From: Candidatus Pullichristensenella avicola
GTDB lineage: Bacteria; Bacillota; Clostridia; Christensenellales; Aristaeellaceae
Length of the DNA: 64,000 nucleotides
Reading direction: 5' to 3'
NCBI GenBank assembly: GCA_018711655.1
Contig: DVIA01000028.1
Span: forward strand, 50,144-114,143
Part shown: piece after piece, positions 51,055-60,095 of the stretch
Layout of the letters: each line of letters opens with the position of its first letter
Position numbering within the stretch: position 1 is the first letter of the stretch
Position numbers and translations under genes: made by a program
Notes under the pieces: model-generated
Databases searched by the model: none
What the model saw: only the letters and a program-made list of their open reading frames with translations
What the model was told of the DNA's origin: nothing

Positions 51055-52611
51055 ATGCGTACCTTGACGATTTATTTTACCTCCGACATCCACGGCTATT
51101 TCTATCCCACAGATTACGCTACGCCCCAGGAAAAGCCCATGGGGCTTTTTAAGATTGAAAACGCCTTTGCGCGCGATGGGAATACGCTTGTGCTCGACGG
51201 CGGCGACGTTTTGCAGGGCTCGCCCTTCACCGCATGGGCCTCGCGCCGGCGCTTGCGGCCGCATCCCTGCGCGCAGGCGATGAATCTGGGCGGATACCAG
51301 TACGTCGCGTTGGGCAATCATGATTTTAACTTTGGCCTGGAGGCGCTTGGCGACTATCTGCGCGATTTGAACGCCGTGTGTTTGTGCTGCAATATCCGCG
51401 ATCGCGCCGGAAAACTGCCCATTCGCCCATGGGCCGTGCATACCCTGGAAAACGGCCTGCGCGTGGGCCTTGTCGGCGCGTGTACGCCCTTTGTGCGCCG
51501 CTGGGAAAAGCCGGAGACGGTCGCCCTTCTGGAAATTGAAGAGCCCCTGCCGGCGATCCGCCGCGCTCTGGACGCGATTCGTCCGCGTGCGGACGTCAAG
51601 GTGCTGCTCTATCACGGCGGCTTTGAGTGCGACCTGCAAAGCGGCGAAACGATCAGCGCATCCGGGGAAAACCAGGCCTGCGCGATCTGCCGGGCGACGG
51701 ATTTCGACGTCGCGTTGACCGGCCATCAGCATGTTTCGGTAGCGGGCGTGGACATCTGCGGCACGCGCGCCCTGCAGAGCGGCGGTGGAGCAAAGGAGTT
51801 TGCGCGCGTGGACGTGCGCGTTTTCGACGAGGGCAGCGTGCGCGTGGAATCGAGGCTCCTGCCGCCGGCGGCGACGGCCTTGCAGGAGGGCGTTGCTGCG
51901 CTCGCGCCGCTGGAGAAACAGGTGCAGGCATGGCTGGATGCGCCTGCCGGGCGGTTGAACGTGCCGCTGCCCTTTGGCGAGCCTCTGCAAAACGCCCTGC
52001 ACGGCTGTTTGCTGGCGAATTTTATCAACAGCGTGCAACTCGACGCCTCCGGGGCCGATATTTCCGCCTGCTCGCTGCCCAATCGCTGCAAAGGCCTGGC
52101 TGTGGACGCTACCGTGCGCGATGTGGTTTCCACCTACGTCTACGCCAATACGCTGCGCGTCGTTTCCATGGATGGGCGCACCCTGCGCCGCTATGTAGAG
52201 CGCACGGCGGAGTATTTCAGCGTCGTGGACGGCGATGTGCGCGTCAACGAGCGTTTTCTTCGCCCCAAGGTGGAACATTACAACTATGATTACTTTTCCG
52301 GTATGGATTATACGATCGACCTGCGCCGCCCGATGGGGGAACGCGTGACTTCCATGCGGCGCAACGGCCGGGAGATCGCCGCGGACGAGGTTTTGCGCGT
52401 GTGCCTGAACAGCTACCGCGCCACTGGAACGGGAGGCTACGATATGCTCTGCGGCCTGCGCGTCGAGCGGGAAATCCTTACCGAGGTTTCCGATCTGATT
52501 CTCAACTACATCGAGGCGCGCGGCAACGTAACGGTAGACGATCATCGCTATCTTACGATCATACCGCCCGGCGATGGAGCGCGGGAGAGGGGGCGCGACG
52601 ATGCGCCTTGA
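51055..52611 (+). CDS. Metallophosphoesterase/5'-nucleotidase family protein
   Basis: This 518-residue protein has the calcineurin-like core: TIYFTSDIHGYFYPTDY, LVLDGGDVLQGSPF, VALGNHDFNFG, LLYHGGFECDL and VALTGHQHVSVAG. The C-terminal 5'-nucleotidase domain (about residues 295-510) includes NFINSVQLDASGADIS and SYRATGTGGYDML. Family members (UshA, CpdB, YfkN) are usually exported, but this one lacks a signal peptide, so it may be cytoplasmic. The start could be debated, yet MRTLTIYFTSDIHG is a natural family beginning. The downstream acetyltransferase gene overlaps it by 11 bp. Confidence 0.92.
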   Translation: MRTLTIYFTSDIHGYFYPTDYATPQEKPMGLFKIENAFARDGNTLVLDGGDVLQGSPFTAWASRRRLRPHPCAQAMNLGGYQYVALGNHDFNFGLEALGDYLRDLNAVCLCCNIRDRAGKLPIRPWAVHTLENGLRVGLVGACTPFVRRWEKPETVALLEIEEPLPAIRRALDAIRPRADVKVLLYHGGFECDLQSGETISASGENQACAICRATDFDVALTGHQHVSVAGVDICGTRALQSGGGAKEFARVDVRVFDEGSVRVESRLLPPAATALQEGVAALAPLEKQVQAWLDAPAGRLNVPLPFGEPLQNALHGCLLANFINSVQLDASGADISACSLPNRCKGLAVDATVRDVVSTYVYANTLRVVSMDGRTLRRYVERTAEYFSVVDGDVRVNERFLRPKVEHYNYDYFSGMDYTIDLRRPMGERVTSMRRNGREIAADEVLRVCLNSYRATGTGGYDMLCGLRVEREILTEVSDLILNYIEARGNVTVDDHRYLTIIPPGDGARERGRDDAP

Positions 52612-53230
52612 TTTGCGCCCTGAGACGGAGGGGGATTTCCGCGCCGTAGAGGAAACGACGCGCGAGGCCTTCTGGAACCTCCATGCGCCCGGCTGCCTGG
52701 AACACTATCTGGTCCACGTTCTGCGCGATCACGCGGATTTTCTTCCGGACCTGTCCTTCGTCGCCGCGCACGGCGCGGAGATCGTCGGCAGTATTTTCTA
52801 CAGCCGTTCCCGTGTGGAGACGACACCGACCGTCACCTTCGGCCCTTTGAGCGTTCTGCCGGTTTATCAGCGCAGGGGCGTGGGAACCGCGCTGGTTGAG
52901 CATACGATAGCCCTCTGCCGCGAGAAGGGCCTGCGCGCAGTGCTCATTTACGGCGACCCCGCCTATTATGCGCGCTTCGGCTTCCGCGCCGCGCGCGAAT
53001 TTCACATCTGCACCGCAGACGGCATGTATGCCGCCGCTTTGCAGGCCTTGGAACTGTACCCGGGCGCGCTGTCCGGCGTAGAGGGGCGTTTTTTCGAAAG
53101 CGAAGCCTTTGAGGTGGACGTGCGCGCCGCCGACGCTTTTGATCGCAGTTTTCCGCGCCGCGAAAAACGGGAAACGTCCACGCAGCGCGCTTTTCAGAAG
53201 CTTGCCGCCATGCGCGAACCGCGGCGTTAG
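52601..53230 (+). CDS. GNAT acetyltransferase (YhbS-like)
   Basis: This 209-residue protein matches YhbS-type GNATs: LRPETEGDFRAVEETTREAF, FGPLSVLPVYQRRGVGTALVEHTI (acetyl-CoA loop QRRGVG), VLIYGDPAYYARFGF. A C-terminal extension (residues ~155-209) carries EGRFFESEAFEVD and a basic tail. The substrate is unknown. The ATG overlaps the end of the nucleotidase gene and has GAGAGGGGG upstream. A terminator follows. Confidence 0.9.
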   Translation: MRLDLRPETEGDFRAVEETTREAFWNLHAPGCLEHYLVHVLRDHADFLPDLSFVAAHGAEIVGSIFYSRSRVETTPTVTFGPLSVLPVYQRRGVGTALVEHTIALCREKGLRAVLIYGDPAYYARFGFRAAREFHICTADGMYAAALQALELYPGALSGVEGRFFESEAFEVDVRAADAFDRSFPRREKRETSTQRAFQKLAAMREPRR

Positions 53231-53259
53231 AGCCGCGCGGGGCAGATGCGGCGTGGAAG

Positions 53260-53293
53260 AAAAATCCCCCCAAAGCGGAACCAGGGGATTTTT
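53260..53293 (+). terminator. Rho-independent terminator after the acetyltransferase gene
   Basis: AAAAATCCCC and GGGGATTTTT flank a 14-nt loop. Confidence 0.85.
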
Positions 53294-53345
53294 GCCCGCC
53301 GCGCGCGCTTTGCGCCGCGCTTAACTCAAATTTCGCCCGTTTGCA

Positions 53346-53387
53346 GCGCCCGCGAGGCTTGCCCTGCGGGCGCTTTTCCATTATAAT
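53346..53387 (+). promoter_or_regulatory. Promoter of the anti-sigma/sigma genes, overlapped by a hairpin
   Basis: TTGCCC (53359-53364) and TATAAT (53382-53387) are 17 bp apart. A terminator-like hairpin (GCGCCCGC 53346-53353, GCGGGCGC 53366-53373, then TTTT) overlaps the -35 region, so read-through from upstream could be stopped here. Confidence 0.6.
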
Positions 53388-53418
53388 AGATTGTGGAATT
53401 TTAGCGGGAGGAATGAAC

Positions 53419-53811
53419 ATGCCGGATATGTTGCCCGATGGCGCCATTGCGCTGACCGTGCCGGCGGATCGCTCCATGATGCTTGTCATTCGCCTGACGA
53501 CGGCGGGCGTTCTCGCGCGCGCGCGGCTGACCGTGGATGCGATCGACGATGTGAAAATGGCTATCGAAGAGGCCTGTACGCTGATGATCTCGCAACAGTG
53601 TCCGCCCGACGCGCTGTGCGTGGAATTTTTGCGCGGCGAACACGCGCTGGAAATCCATGTGCATGCCACCTCCGGCCGGCCCTGCCTGTGCGGCATGGGA
53701 CCGGAGGAACTCGAAGTCGTGCGCAGCATTCTCACTTCGCTCACCGACGATGCCCGCATCGAATGCGCCGAGGGCCGGATACGCAACATACTGCTTACCA
53801 AAGAACTGTAG
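53419..53811 (+). CDS. RsbW/SpoIIAB-like anti-sigma factor
   Basis: This 130-residue GHKL-fold protein has LTVPADRSMMLVIRLTTAGVL then VDAIDDVKMAIEEACTLMI, the helix that carries the N-box in anti-sigma kinases (here E-E-A-C, with the usual Asn replaced by Cys or Thr), and a C-terminal GRIRNILLTKEL. It should bind the sigma factor encoded 19 bp downstream. GGGAGGA lies 7 bases before the second ATG (53419), preferred over the one at 53413 that abuts the site. No anti-anti-sigma (RsbV-type) gene is adjacent. The ATP-binding Asn change may mean it lacks kinase activity. Confidence 0.8.
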   Translation: MPDMLPDGAIALTVPADRSMMLVIRLTTAGVLARARLTVDAIDDVKMAIEEACTLMISQQCPPDALCVEFLRGEHALEIHVHATSGRPCLCGMGPEELEVVRSILTSLTDDARIECAEGRIRNILLTKEL

Positions 53812-53830
53812 TCTGAGGGAGGACAAGCCC

Positions 53831-54595
53831 ATGCGCAACGCCGCGCAGCGCCCTCCCGTAGACGCGGAGGGGCTGCTCAGGGAGTACGCCGCCACTGGAA
53901 ACGTCGCCATACGCGATCGCGTGGTCGAAGCGCACCTCTATATTGCCTCCATTATCGCCCGACGTTTTTCCGGACGCGGGGTGGATTACGACGACCTGTA
54001 TCAGGTGGCGTCGCTTTCGCTGCTCAAATCGGTGGAGCGCTACGACCCCGAACGGGGCGTGAAGTTTGCCAGCTTTGTCACTCCGACGATGGTGGGCGAG
54101 GTCAAAAACTATTTTCGCGACCGTTCGCGCCTTATCCGTTTGCCCCGGCGCGGCGGCGAACTTCTGCGGGCGATCGAAAGCGCGCGCGACCAGTTGCAAA
54201 TGGAGCTTCAGCGTCAGCCCACGGCGGAGGAACTGGCCAGGCGATCGGGCGCGTCGCTGGAAGAAGTGCTCGAGGCCCTGGAAATGCGCGGCGCCGCAAG
54301 CCCCGTTTCCCTGGACGCAATGCCCGTTGAGGACGACGAAAGCGCGCCGCTGAGCGCCTTTCTCGGCCGGGAGGACGCGGGATTCGCAGAATTTGAAAAG
54401 AGCGACATGCTTAACCGGGCGATTTCGAGCCTGGACGAGCGCCAGCGCAAGGTTATTCGAATGCGCTTTTTTGAAAACAAGGGCCAACGCGAGGTGGCGC
54501 AGGCCATCGGCGTTTCGCAAATGACGGTATCGCGCGTGGAAAGACAGGCGCTCTCACGGTTGCGCGAGGCGCTCACGGAGGGAGAAAACGCATGA
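53831..54595 (+). CDS. SigB/SigF-family RNA polymerase sigma factor
   Basis: This 254-residue sigma-70 group 3 factor shows region 2 (VVEAHLYIASIIARRFSGRGVDYDDLYQVASLSLLKSVERYDP, RGVKFASFVTPTMVGEVKNYFRD), region 3 (RLPRRGGELLRAIESA, PTAEELARRSGASLEEVLEAL) and region 4 (LDERQRKVIRMRFFENKGQREVAQAIGVSQMTVSRVERQAL). YFRDRSRLIRLPRR is closer to SigB than to SigF/SigG, so a stress rather than sporulation role is more likely. The RsbW-like gene precedes it and proC overlaps its stop by ATGA. Confidence 0.92.
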   Translation: MRNAAQRPPVDAEGLLREYAATGNVAIRDRVVEAHLYIASIIARRFSGRGVDYDDLYQVASLSLLKSVERYDPERGVKFASFVTPTMVGEVKNYFRDRSRLIRLPRRGGELLRAIESARDQLQMELQRQPTAEELARRSGASLEEVLEALEMRGAASPVSLDAMPVEDDESAPLSAFLGREDAGFAEFEKSDMLNRAISSLDERQRKVIRMRFFENKGQREVAQAIGVSQMTVSRVERQALSRLREALTEGENA

Positions 54596-55404
54596 AGATC
54601 GGTTTTATCGGCGCCGGCAACATGGGCGGAGCCATCGCCCGCGGCATTATTCGAAGCGGCGTAGTGCAGGCGGAGGACGTGTTTCTTTACGACGTCAATC
54701 CAGAGACGTCCGGCGCGCTGGCGCGGGATGCGGGCGCAACGGCCGTTCGGACCGCCGAAGATCTCACCGCGGCGGCGGATCTGTTTGTATTGGCGGTGAA
54801 GCCCGTTTACGTCAAGGACGCTTTGCGCGCCTGCTATTCCGGGCTTGCGGGCAAAGCGGTGGTTTCCATCGTCGCCGGCCTGACGGGCGACGCGCTTTCG
54901 CGGCAGCTTCCCGAGGGCACGCGCTGTTTGCAGACCATGCCCAATACGCCGGCCATGGTCAACGAAGGCGTGACGGCGCTCTGCGAGGAAAATACGCTCA
55001 CGGCCGGGGAAATGGCCTTTGTGCGCCGCATGTTCGAGGCCATCGGTCGCGTCTATACGCTGCCGGCGCGTCTGATCGAGGCCGAATCCGCCGTGGCCGG
55101 CAGCGGCCCCGCCTATGTCGCCATGTTTATCGAAGCCATGGCCGACGGCGGCGTGCTCCTGGGGTTGCCCCGCGCGCAGGCGATGGAAATGGCGGCGCAG
55201 ACGCTTATTGGCACGGCGAAGATGATGCTTGCAAGCGGCAAGCATCCGGGGGCCGTCAAGGATATGGTCTGCTCGCCCGGCGGCACGACCATCGAGGCTG
55301 TGCGCGCCCTGGAAAAGGGCTCCTTCCGCTCTGATGTGCTCGAAGCGGTGGTCGCCGCAGGCGAACGAGCGCTTGCCATCAAGCGCGAAACCGAGAAGGG
55401 GTAG
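54592..55404 (+). CDS. proC: Pyrroline-5-carboxylate reductase
   Basis: This 270-residue NAD(P)H enzyme makes proline. It starts KIGFIGAGNMGGAIARGII (Rossmann loop), has LAVKPVYVKDAL, the RCLQTMPNTPAMVNEGVTAL motif and ESAVAGSGPAYVAMFIEAMADGGVLLGLPR (active-site region), then SPGGTTIEAVRALEKG. Its ATG overlaps the sigma factor stop (ATGA), so both are co-expressed. Proline synthesis under a stress sigma operon could reflect osmoprotection, which is inference. Confidence 0.96.
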   Translation: MKIGFIGAGNMGGAIARGIIRSGVVQAEDVFLYDVNPETSGALARDAGATAVRTAEDLTAAADLFVLAVKPVYVKDALRACYSGLAGKAVVSIVAGLTGDALSRQLPEGTRCLQTMPNTPAMVNEGVTALCEENTLTAGEMAFVRRMFEAIGRVYTLPARLIEAESAVAGSGPAYVAMFIEAMADGGVLLGLPRAQAMEMAAQTLIGTAKMMLASGKHPGAVKDMVCSPGGTTIEAVRALEKGSFRSDVLEAVVAAGERALAIKRETEKG

Positions 55405-55409
55405 CCGCC

Positions 55410-56534
55410 ATGAAATGGATCGCCAGCGCGGCCTTTGGGCTGGAGGGCATGACGGGCCGCGATCTTAAGCGCCTCGGCGCGCAGAACGTGCGCGTCATGG
55501 ATGTGGGCGGCGCGATGTTCGAGGGCGGATTTGAGACCGCCTTCCAGGCCAACCTTTGGCTGCGCACGGCCGACCGCATATACCTGTGTATGGGCCAGTT
55601 CGAAGCCCGCAGCTACGAGGAACTGTTTCAGGGCGTCCGCGCGCTTTCGTGGGAACAGTTCCTTCCGCGCGATGCGCGCTTTCCCGTGCGCGCCAAATGC
55701 GTGCGCTCAACGCTGATGAGCCCCTCCGACGTGCAGAAGATCGTCAAGCGCGCCGTGGTGGAACGCCTCAAGGGCGCCTATGCGGAGGACTGGTTCAGCG
55801 AAACGGGCGCGCTTTTCCAGATCGACGTCGGCATTCGCAGCGACGTGGTCACCGTATGCATAGACGCTTCCGGCGAGCCGCTCTCCAAGCGCGGCTATCG
55901 CACCTGGAACGGCGAAGCGCCGCTGCGCGAAACGCTGGCTGCGGCGCTGGTGTTGCAAAGCGGCTGGCATCCGTGGCAGCGGCTTTACGACCCCTGTTGC
56001 GGCACGGGCACGATTCTCATTGAAGCGGCCTTCATCGCCCTGAACCGCGCCCCCGGGCTTGCCCGCGCCTTTGCCATGGAACAGTGGCCATGCGCGCCGC
56101 AGGCGGCGATGCGGCAACTGCGCGACGCGGCAAGGGAACGCTACGAGCAATGTCAGCAGCGGCCCTTGCGCATTGCCGGTTCGGACATCGACCCCGAAGC
56201 GGTGGAGCTTGCCCGTCGCCATATCCGCCAGGCGGGCCTGGCCGGACGGATCGACGTGGACGTCAGGGACATGCGCGAGGTGACGCTCACGGGCGAGGCG
56301 GGCGTATTGATCGCCAACCCGCCCTATGGCGAGCGCCTGGACAACGTCCGCGCCGCGCATGCCGTCGCCCGCCAGTTGGGCCTTCTGCAGCAGCGCTGCC
56401 CGGGATGGACGTTGTGCGCCTTCTCTGCAGATATGGGCTTTGAACGCATGTACGGCCGGCGCGCCACGCGCCGCCGGCGCTATTATAACGGCAGGATCGA
56501 ATGCGAATACCGCATTTTTGAGGACCGCCACTGA
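55410..56534 (+). CDS. THUMP-domain RNA methyltransferase (RlmL/YpsC-like, m2G of 23S rRNA)
   Basis: This 374-residue protein has a THUMP-ferredoxin-like N-terminus (residues ~1-165: ASAAFGLEGMTGRDLKRLG, LMSPSDVQKIVKRAVVERLK, VTVCIDASGEPLSKRGYRTWNGEAPLRETLAA). A SAM-methyltransferase domain follows with YDPCCGTGTILIEAAFIALNRAPG, GSDIDPEAVELARRH and the NPPYGERL active-site motif. Family members methylate guanine N2 in 23S rRNA. The start at 55410 is 6 bp after proC. Its base target is not deduced. Confidence 0.93.
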   Translation: MKWIASAAFGLEGMTGRDLKRLGAQNVRVMDVGGAMFEGGFETAFQANLWLRTADRIYLCMGQFEARSYEELFQGVRALSWEQFLPRDARFPVRAKCVRSTLMSPSDVQKIVKRAVVERLKGAYAEDWFSETGALFQIDVGIRSDVVTVCIDASGEPLSKRGYRTWNGEAPLRETLAAALVLQSGWHPWQRLYDPCCGTGTILIEAAFIALNRAPGLARAFAMEQWPCAPQAAMRQLRDAARERYEQCQQRPLRIAGSDIDPEAVELARRHIRQAGLAGRIDVDVRDMREVTLTGEAGVLIANPPYGERLDNVRAAHAVARQLGLLQQRCPGWTLCAFSADMGFERMYGRRATRRRRYYNGRIECEYRIFEDRH

Positions 56535-56547
56535 CGAGGTGTATTCG

Positions 56548-58434
56548 ATGAAACCCATCTTCAACCGCGCGCCGCTGCTCCCCAACGCCTGCACGCCGCT
56601 TTCCCCGGGCGCCGTTCGCCCCGAAGGCTGGCTTGGCGCGCAGATTGCTGCGCTTCACAAAGCCGTTTCCGCCGACATGGACCGCCTTTTCGGCGGCAGG
56701 GGCGGCTGGGAGCGCGATATGTACGCCTTGGAGGCGCTGGTCTGCCTGGGCTGGACCATGGACGATGAGACCATGAAGGCCGAGGCGGGACGCCGCGTGG
56801 AGGTTCTGCTCGCCTCGCAGGATGCGGAAGGCTGGTTCGGCCCCCAGCGCCTGCGCGATTACTGGCCGCGCATCCTTGCGGTGCGCGCCCTGCGCCTGTA
56901 TTTCGAGGCCACTGCCGACCGGCGCGTCCTCAAATTTATGGACGCATTTTTCAAGTACCAGTACCGCACCCTGGCTGCGCATCCGCTCAACGACGCGGCC
57001 GTAGCGCGCGGCGGGGACAATATGCTGCTGGCGCTGTGGCTGTACAACATTACCGGTCAGTCCTATCTGCTCGAACTGTGCCGCCGCTTGCGCGAGCAGA
57101 CGCTGGATTGGCCCAACTACTTCCATACCTTTCCCAACACGCAGCCCCTGAGCCGCTCGCTGCGCTGGCCGCGCCTGAAAGAAGCGCTCAATGAGGAAAA
57201 GGACGAGCCGCTGGAGGGCGAAGCGCGCCCGTATTTCCGCACGCAGGCGGCTTTGACCGAGGGCGAGAACCTTGCCGTCGGCCTGCGCACGCCCGGCGCC
57301 ATCAATCTGTTCAAAAGCGGCTTCAAGGAACAGGAAGGCTTCCGCTTCGGCTGGGAGAAGCTGATGAAGTACCACGGGGTGGCCTACGGCATGTATACTG
57401 CCGACAACCATCTCAACGGCTCCAACCCCACGCAGGGAACGACGCTGGCCGCGGTTTCGGAAATGCTTACCACGCTGGAAACGCTGGCGGGCATGGGGGA
57501 AATGTCCCGAGAGCTTCCCGATATTCTGGAAAAAATCGCCTTCAACGCGCTTGCGGGCGCCTTTTCGGCGGACATGCGGCGCGTGCAGCGCCTTGAGCAG
57601 GCCAACCAGGTGCTCATTTCCGAGGAGGAACGGGCCTTTTACAACGCCGAAACAGATGCAACGCTCTACGGCGATCTGTTTTCCTTTGATGCGGTACGCG
57701 CGCTAAGCGCATGGCCAAGGCTTGCCGCGCATCTGTGGTATGCGACGTCCGACGGCGGGCTGTGGCCGATGAGCTACGCCCCCTGTTGCGTGCGCGCCCG
57801 GCTGGGCGACGTGCCTGTGCGCCTGCGCGTTTCCGGCGGCTATCCCTTTGCCGAAACGGTGCGCCTGGAGGTGGCGGTCAAGCGCCCGGTGGAATTCCCG
57901 CTCTATCTGCGCATCCCCGCCTGGGTACGCCAGCCGATGATCTACCTGCCCGACGGCGAGATCATGCAGGTGCGCGCCGGAGAAACAGCATGCGTGCGGC
58001 GGCGCTGGCAGACCGGCGACGAAGTCCGCCTGGAATTGAGCGTCGCGCCGCATGTGAGCAGGGGCTGGTATCACCAGTCGGCAGCCGTAGAACTCGGCCC
58101 GCTTCTGATGGCGCTGGCCCCGGAAACGCGCGAGGGCGCAAACGGGCGCGTGGATACGCCCGAAGAATGGGGCTGGGCGTTGGTGCGGGACGAGCCAATG
58201 AAGGTCGTCCGCACCGAAGGCGATCAGGCCGCTTTCAAGGTTGGCGAGCCGCCGGTGCGCGTGCTGGCCAAGGCGGTGCCTGTGGACTGGAAAGTGGTCG
58301 ATGGCAGCAGCGCCCCGGTGCCGATTCTGCCGCGCCTGACCGCAAAGGAAACCTATACCATTGAGATGATCCCGTTTGGATGGACCGATCTGCGCATTTC
58401 CCAGTTTCCCATCGGTGAATTGCGCCAGGAGTGA
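56548..58434 (+). CDS. GH127-like (DUF1680) glycoside hydrolase family protein
   Basis: This 628-residue protein fits GH127/DUF1680: an (alpha/alpha)6-like N-terminal domain with RDYWPRILAVRALRLYFEAT, RTLAAHPLNDAAVARGGDN, YGMYTADNHLNGSNPTQGTT, YAPCC (Cys413-Cys414) and C-terminal beta-sandwiches (VEFPLYLRIPAWVRQ, VELGPLLMALAPET). In characterised GH127 L-arabinofuranosidases a Zn site uses Glu-x-Cys plus Cys-Cys, and the acid/base is a Glu near DEHL. Here DNHL and GTTLAAVSE replace DEHL and TELC, so several residues may be missing. No signal peptide. The ATG lies 13 bp after the methyltransferase stop with a weak site. Confidence 0.85.
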   Translation: MKPIFNRAPLLPNACTPLSPGAVRPEGWLGAQIAALHKAVSADMDRLFGGRGGWERDMYALEALVCLGWTMDDETMKAEAGRRVEVLLASQDAEGWFGPQRLRDYWPRILAVRALRLYFEATADRRVLKFMDAFFKYQYRTLAAHPLNDAAVARGGDNMLLALWLYNITGQSYLLELCRRLREQTLDWPNYFHTFPNTQPLSRSLRWPRLKEALNEEKDEPLEGEARPYFRTQAALTEGENLAVGLRTPGAINLFKSGFKEQEGFRFGWEKLMKYHGVAYGMYTADNHLNGSNPTQGTTLAAVSEMLTTLETLAGMGEMSRELPDILEKIAFNALAGAFSADMRRVQRLEQANQVLISEEERAFYNAETDATLYGDLFSFDAVRALSAWPRLAAHLWYATSDGGLWPMSYAPCCVRARLGDVPVRLRVSGGYPFAETVRLEVAVKRPVEFPLYLRIPAWVRQPMIYLPDGEIMQVRAGETACVRRRWQTGDEVRLELSVAPHVSRGWYHQSAAVELGPLLMALAPETREGANGRVDTPEEWGWALVRDEPMKVVRTEGDQAAFKVGEPPVRVLAKAVPVDWKVVDGSSAPVPILPRLTAKETYTIEMIPFGWTDLRISQFPIGELRQE

Positions 58435-58458
58435 GGCCGCGGGAAGAAGGGAGCACCT

Positions 58459-59871
58459 ATGCAGCCGTCTGTTTTGCGTTGGGAATCGGGTTTTACGCGT
58501 CAGCTTTTCCGCCTGGCGATTCCCATCGCATTGCAAAGCATGGTTACGGCTTCGATGCAGATCGTCGATAATCTGATGATCGGCGCCTTGGGAGAAATTC
58601 AGCTTTCCGGCGTGACGCAGGCCAACCGGGTTTCATTTCTGTTTCAAATCGCCATGTTTGGCGCCATCAGCGGCGCGTCTATCTTTGTAGCGCAGTATTG
58701 GGGACGGCGCGATGTGGCCGGCGTGCGCCGAACGCAGGGCATCGCCATTGCCTTTGCGCTGCTGGTGGCGGCGGCGTTGGGTCTGCCGGCCATCCTCATT
58801 CCGGAAGCGATCATGCGTCTGCTGCTCAACAGCGAAGCTGGCGTGCGCGCCGGCGCAGAGTATCTGAGCGTCATTGGTTTTGTCTATTTCGTGCAGAGCA
58901 TGTCGCTGATTGAGGCCGCGGTGCTCAAGTCCACCGAGCAGGTCAAGCTTCCCATGTTCGCGAGCCTGGCGGCGATTTGTACAAACATCGTTTTCAACAC
59001 GCTGTTGATTTATCCCACTCGCGAAGTAAGCCTGCTGGGCATGACCTTTACCATGCCTGGCGCGGGCATGGGCGTGCGCGGCGGCGCCATCGCCACGCTC
59101 ATCGGGGCGTTGGTGGAACTGTTTTTGATCCTCTTTTTCTCCTATCGCTACCGCTTTGCCAACGCCGCGCGGCTGCGGGAGCTTTTGCCGGGTTCGGCGC
59201 GTGCGGTACGCATGTTTGTGGCCATCGCCCTGCCGGTGTTGATCAACGAGGCGCTGTGGGCGGGCGGCACGGTGGTCTATTCCGCCGTTTATGGCCGCAT
59301 TGGCGACGGCGTATCGGCAACGGCGGCCGCAGGCGTATTTTCCAATGTCGAACAGCTTGCCGCCATCGCCATGCGCGCGCTCAGCCATGCCTGCGGCGTT
59401 ATGGTCGGCATGGCGCTGGGCGCTGGAGAAATGGACAAGGCGCGGCTTTATGCCAAGCGTTTTCTGCTGGCGACGCCGGTTCTGACGCTGGTTTTCTGCC
59501 TGTGCGTGATTTTGCCGCTTTCCGGCCCGATCGTGGGCATGTTTCCGCTGTCGCAGGATACGGCGGATCTGGCGCGCGGAATGATCTACATACTTTGCGG
59601 GGGCATGTGGCTGCACGCCTTCAACAACGTCATTATCGTCGCGCTTCTGCGCACAGGCGGCGATGTTCGTTCTGCGGCGGTCATCGACGTTGCGACGCTC
59701 TGGTGCGTCGGCGTGCCGATGACGATTCTTGCCGGGATCGCGCTGCGCATGCCGCTTCCGCTCGTTTATCTGGCCACCTATACGGAGCAGATCATCAAGG
59801 CGTTTGTCGGTTTTTGGCGTTACAAACAGGGCAAATGGGTTCGGAATATCGTCAGGGAGGAATCACAATGA
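58459..59871 (+). CDS. MATE-family multidrug/sodium exporter
   Basis: This 470-residue protein has 12 membrane helices in two homologous halves: FRLAIPIALQSMVTASMQIVDNLMIG in the first and ALPVLINEALWAGGTVVYSAVYG in the second. MATE transporters export organic cations or drugs with Na+ or H+ exchange. AAGGGAG lies 7 bases before the ATG. Its stop overlaps the zinc-ribbon gene (ATGA). The substrate is unknown. Confidence 0.93.
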   Translation: MQPSVLRWESGFTRQLFRLAIPIALQSMVTASMQIVDNLMIGALGEIQLSGVTQANRVSFLFQIAMFGAISGASIFVAQYWGRRDVAGVRRTQGIAIAFALLVAAALGLPAILIPEAIMRLLLNSEAGVRAGAEYLSVIGFVYFVQSMSLIEAAVLKSTEQVKLPMFASLAAICTNIVFNTLLIYPTREVSLLGMTFTMPGAGMGVRGGAIATLIGALVELFLILFFSYRYRFANAARLRELLPGSARAVRMFVAIALPVLINEALWAGGTVVYSAVYGRIGDGVSATAAAGVFSNVEQLAAIAMRALSHACGVMVGMALGAGEMDKARLYAKRFLLATPVLTLVFCLCVILPLSGPIVGMFPLSQDTADLARGMIYILCGGMWLHAFNNVIIVALLRTGGDVRSAAVIDVATLWCVGVPMTILAGIALRMPLPLVYLATYTEQIIKAFVGFWRYKQGKWVRNIVREESQ

Positions 59872-60086
59872 GCGAGCGTCATGGTCAATACGTCTGCCCC
59901 AAATGCGGTTGCACGCAATTTGAACACGACCAGTTTCAGGCCACGGGCGGCAATTTTGCCAGGATATTCGATATCCAGAACAAGAAGTTCATCACCGTCA
60001 GCTGCGCCCAGTGCGGCTATACCGAGCTTTACCGCGCCGACACCTCGGACGGCTGGAATATTCTCGATTTCCTGTTGGGCAACTGA
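59868..60086 (+). CDS. Zinc-ribbon protein (72 aa)
   Basis: This 72-residue protein has two CxxC pairs, YVCPKCGCTQFEH (Cys10/13) and VSCAQCGYTELYR (Cys47/50), spaced by about 33 residues and ending NILDFLLGN. This is the zinc_ribbon_13 pattern (YpzJ-type), a possible nucleic-acid-binding module. GGAGGA lies 8 bases before the ATG. It overlaps the MATE gene, and an HD phosphohydrolase gene follows 9 bp later. Confidence 0.88.
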   Translation: MSERHGQYVCPKCGCTQFEHDQFQATGGNFARIFDIQNKKFITVSCAQCGYTELYRADTSDGWNILDFLLGN

Positions 60087-60095
60087 GGAAACGGC

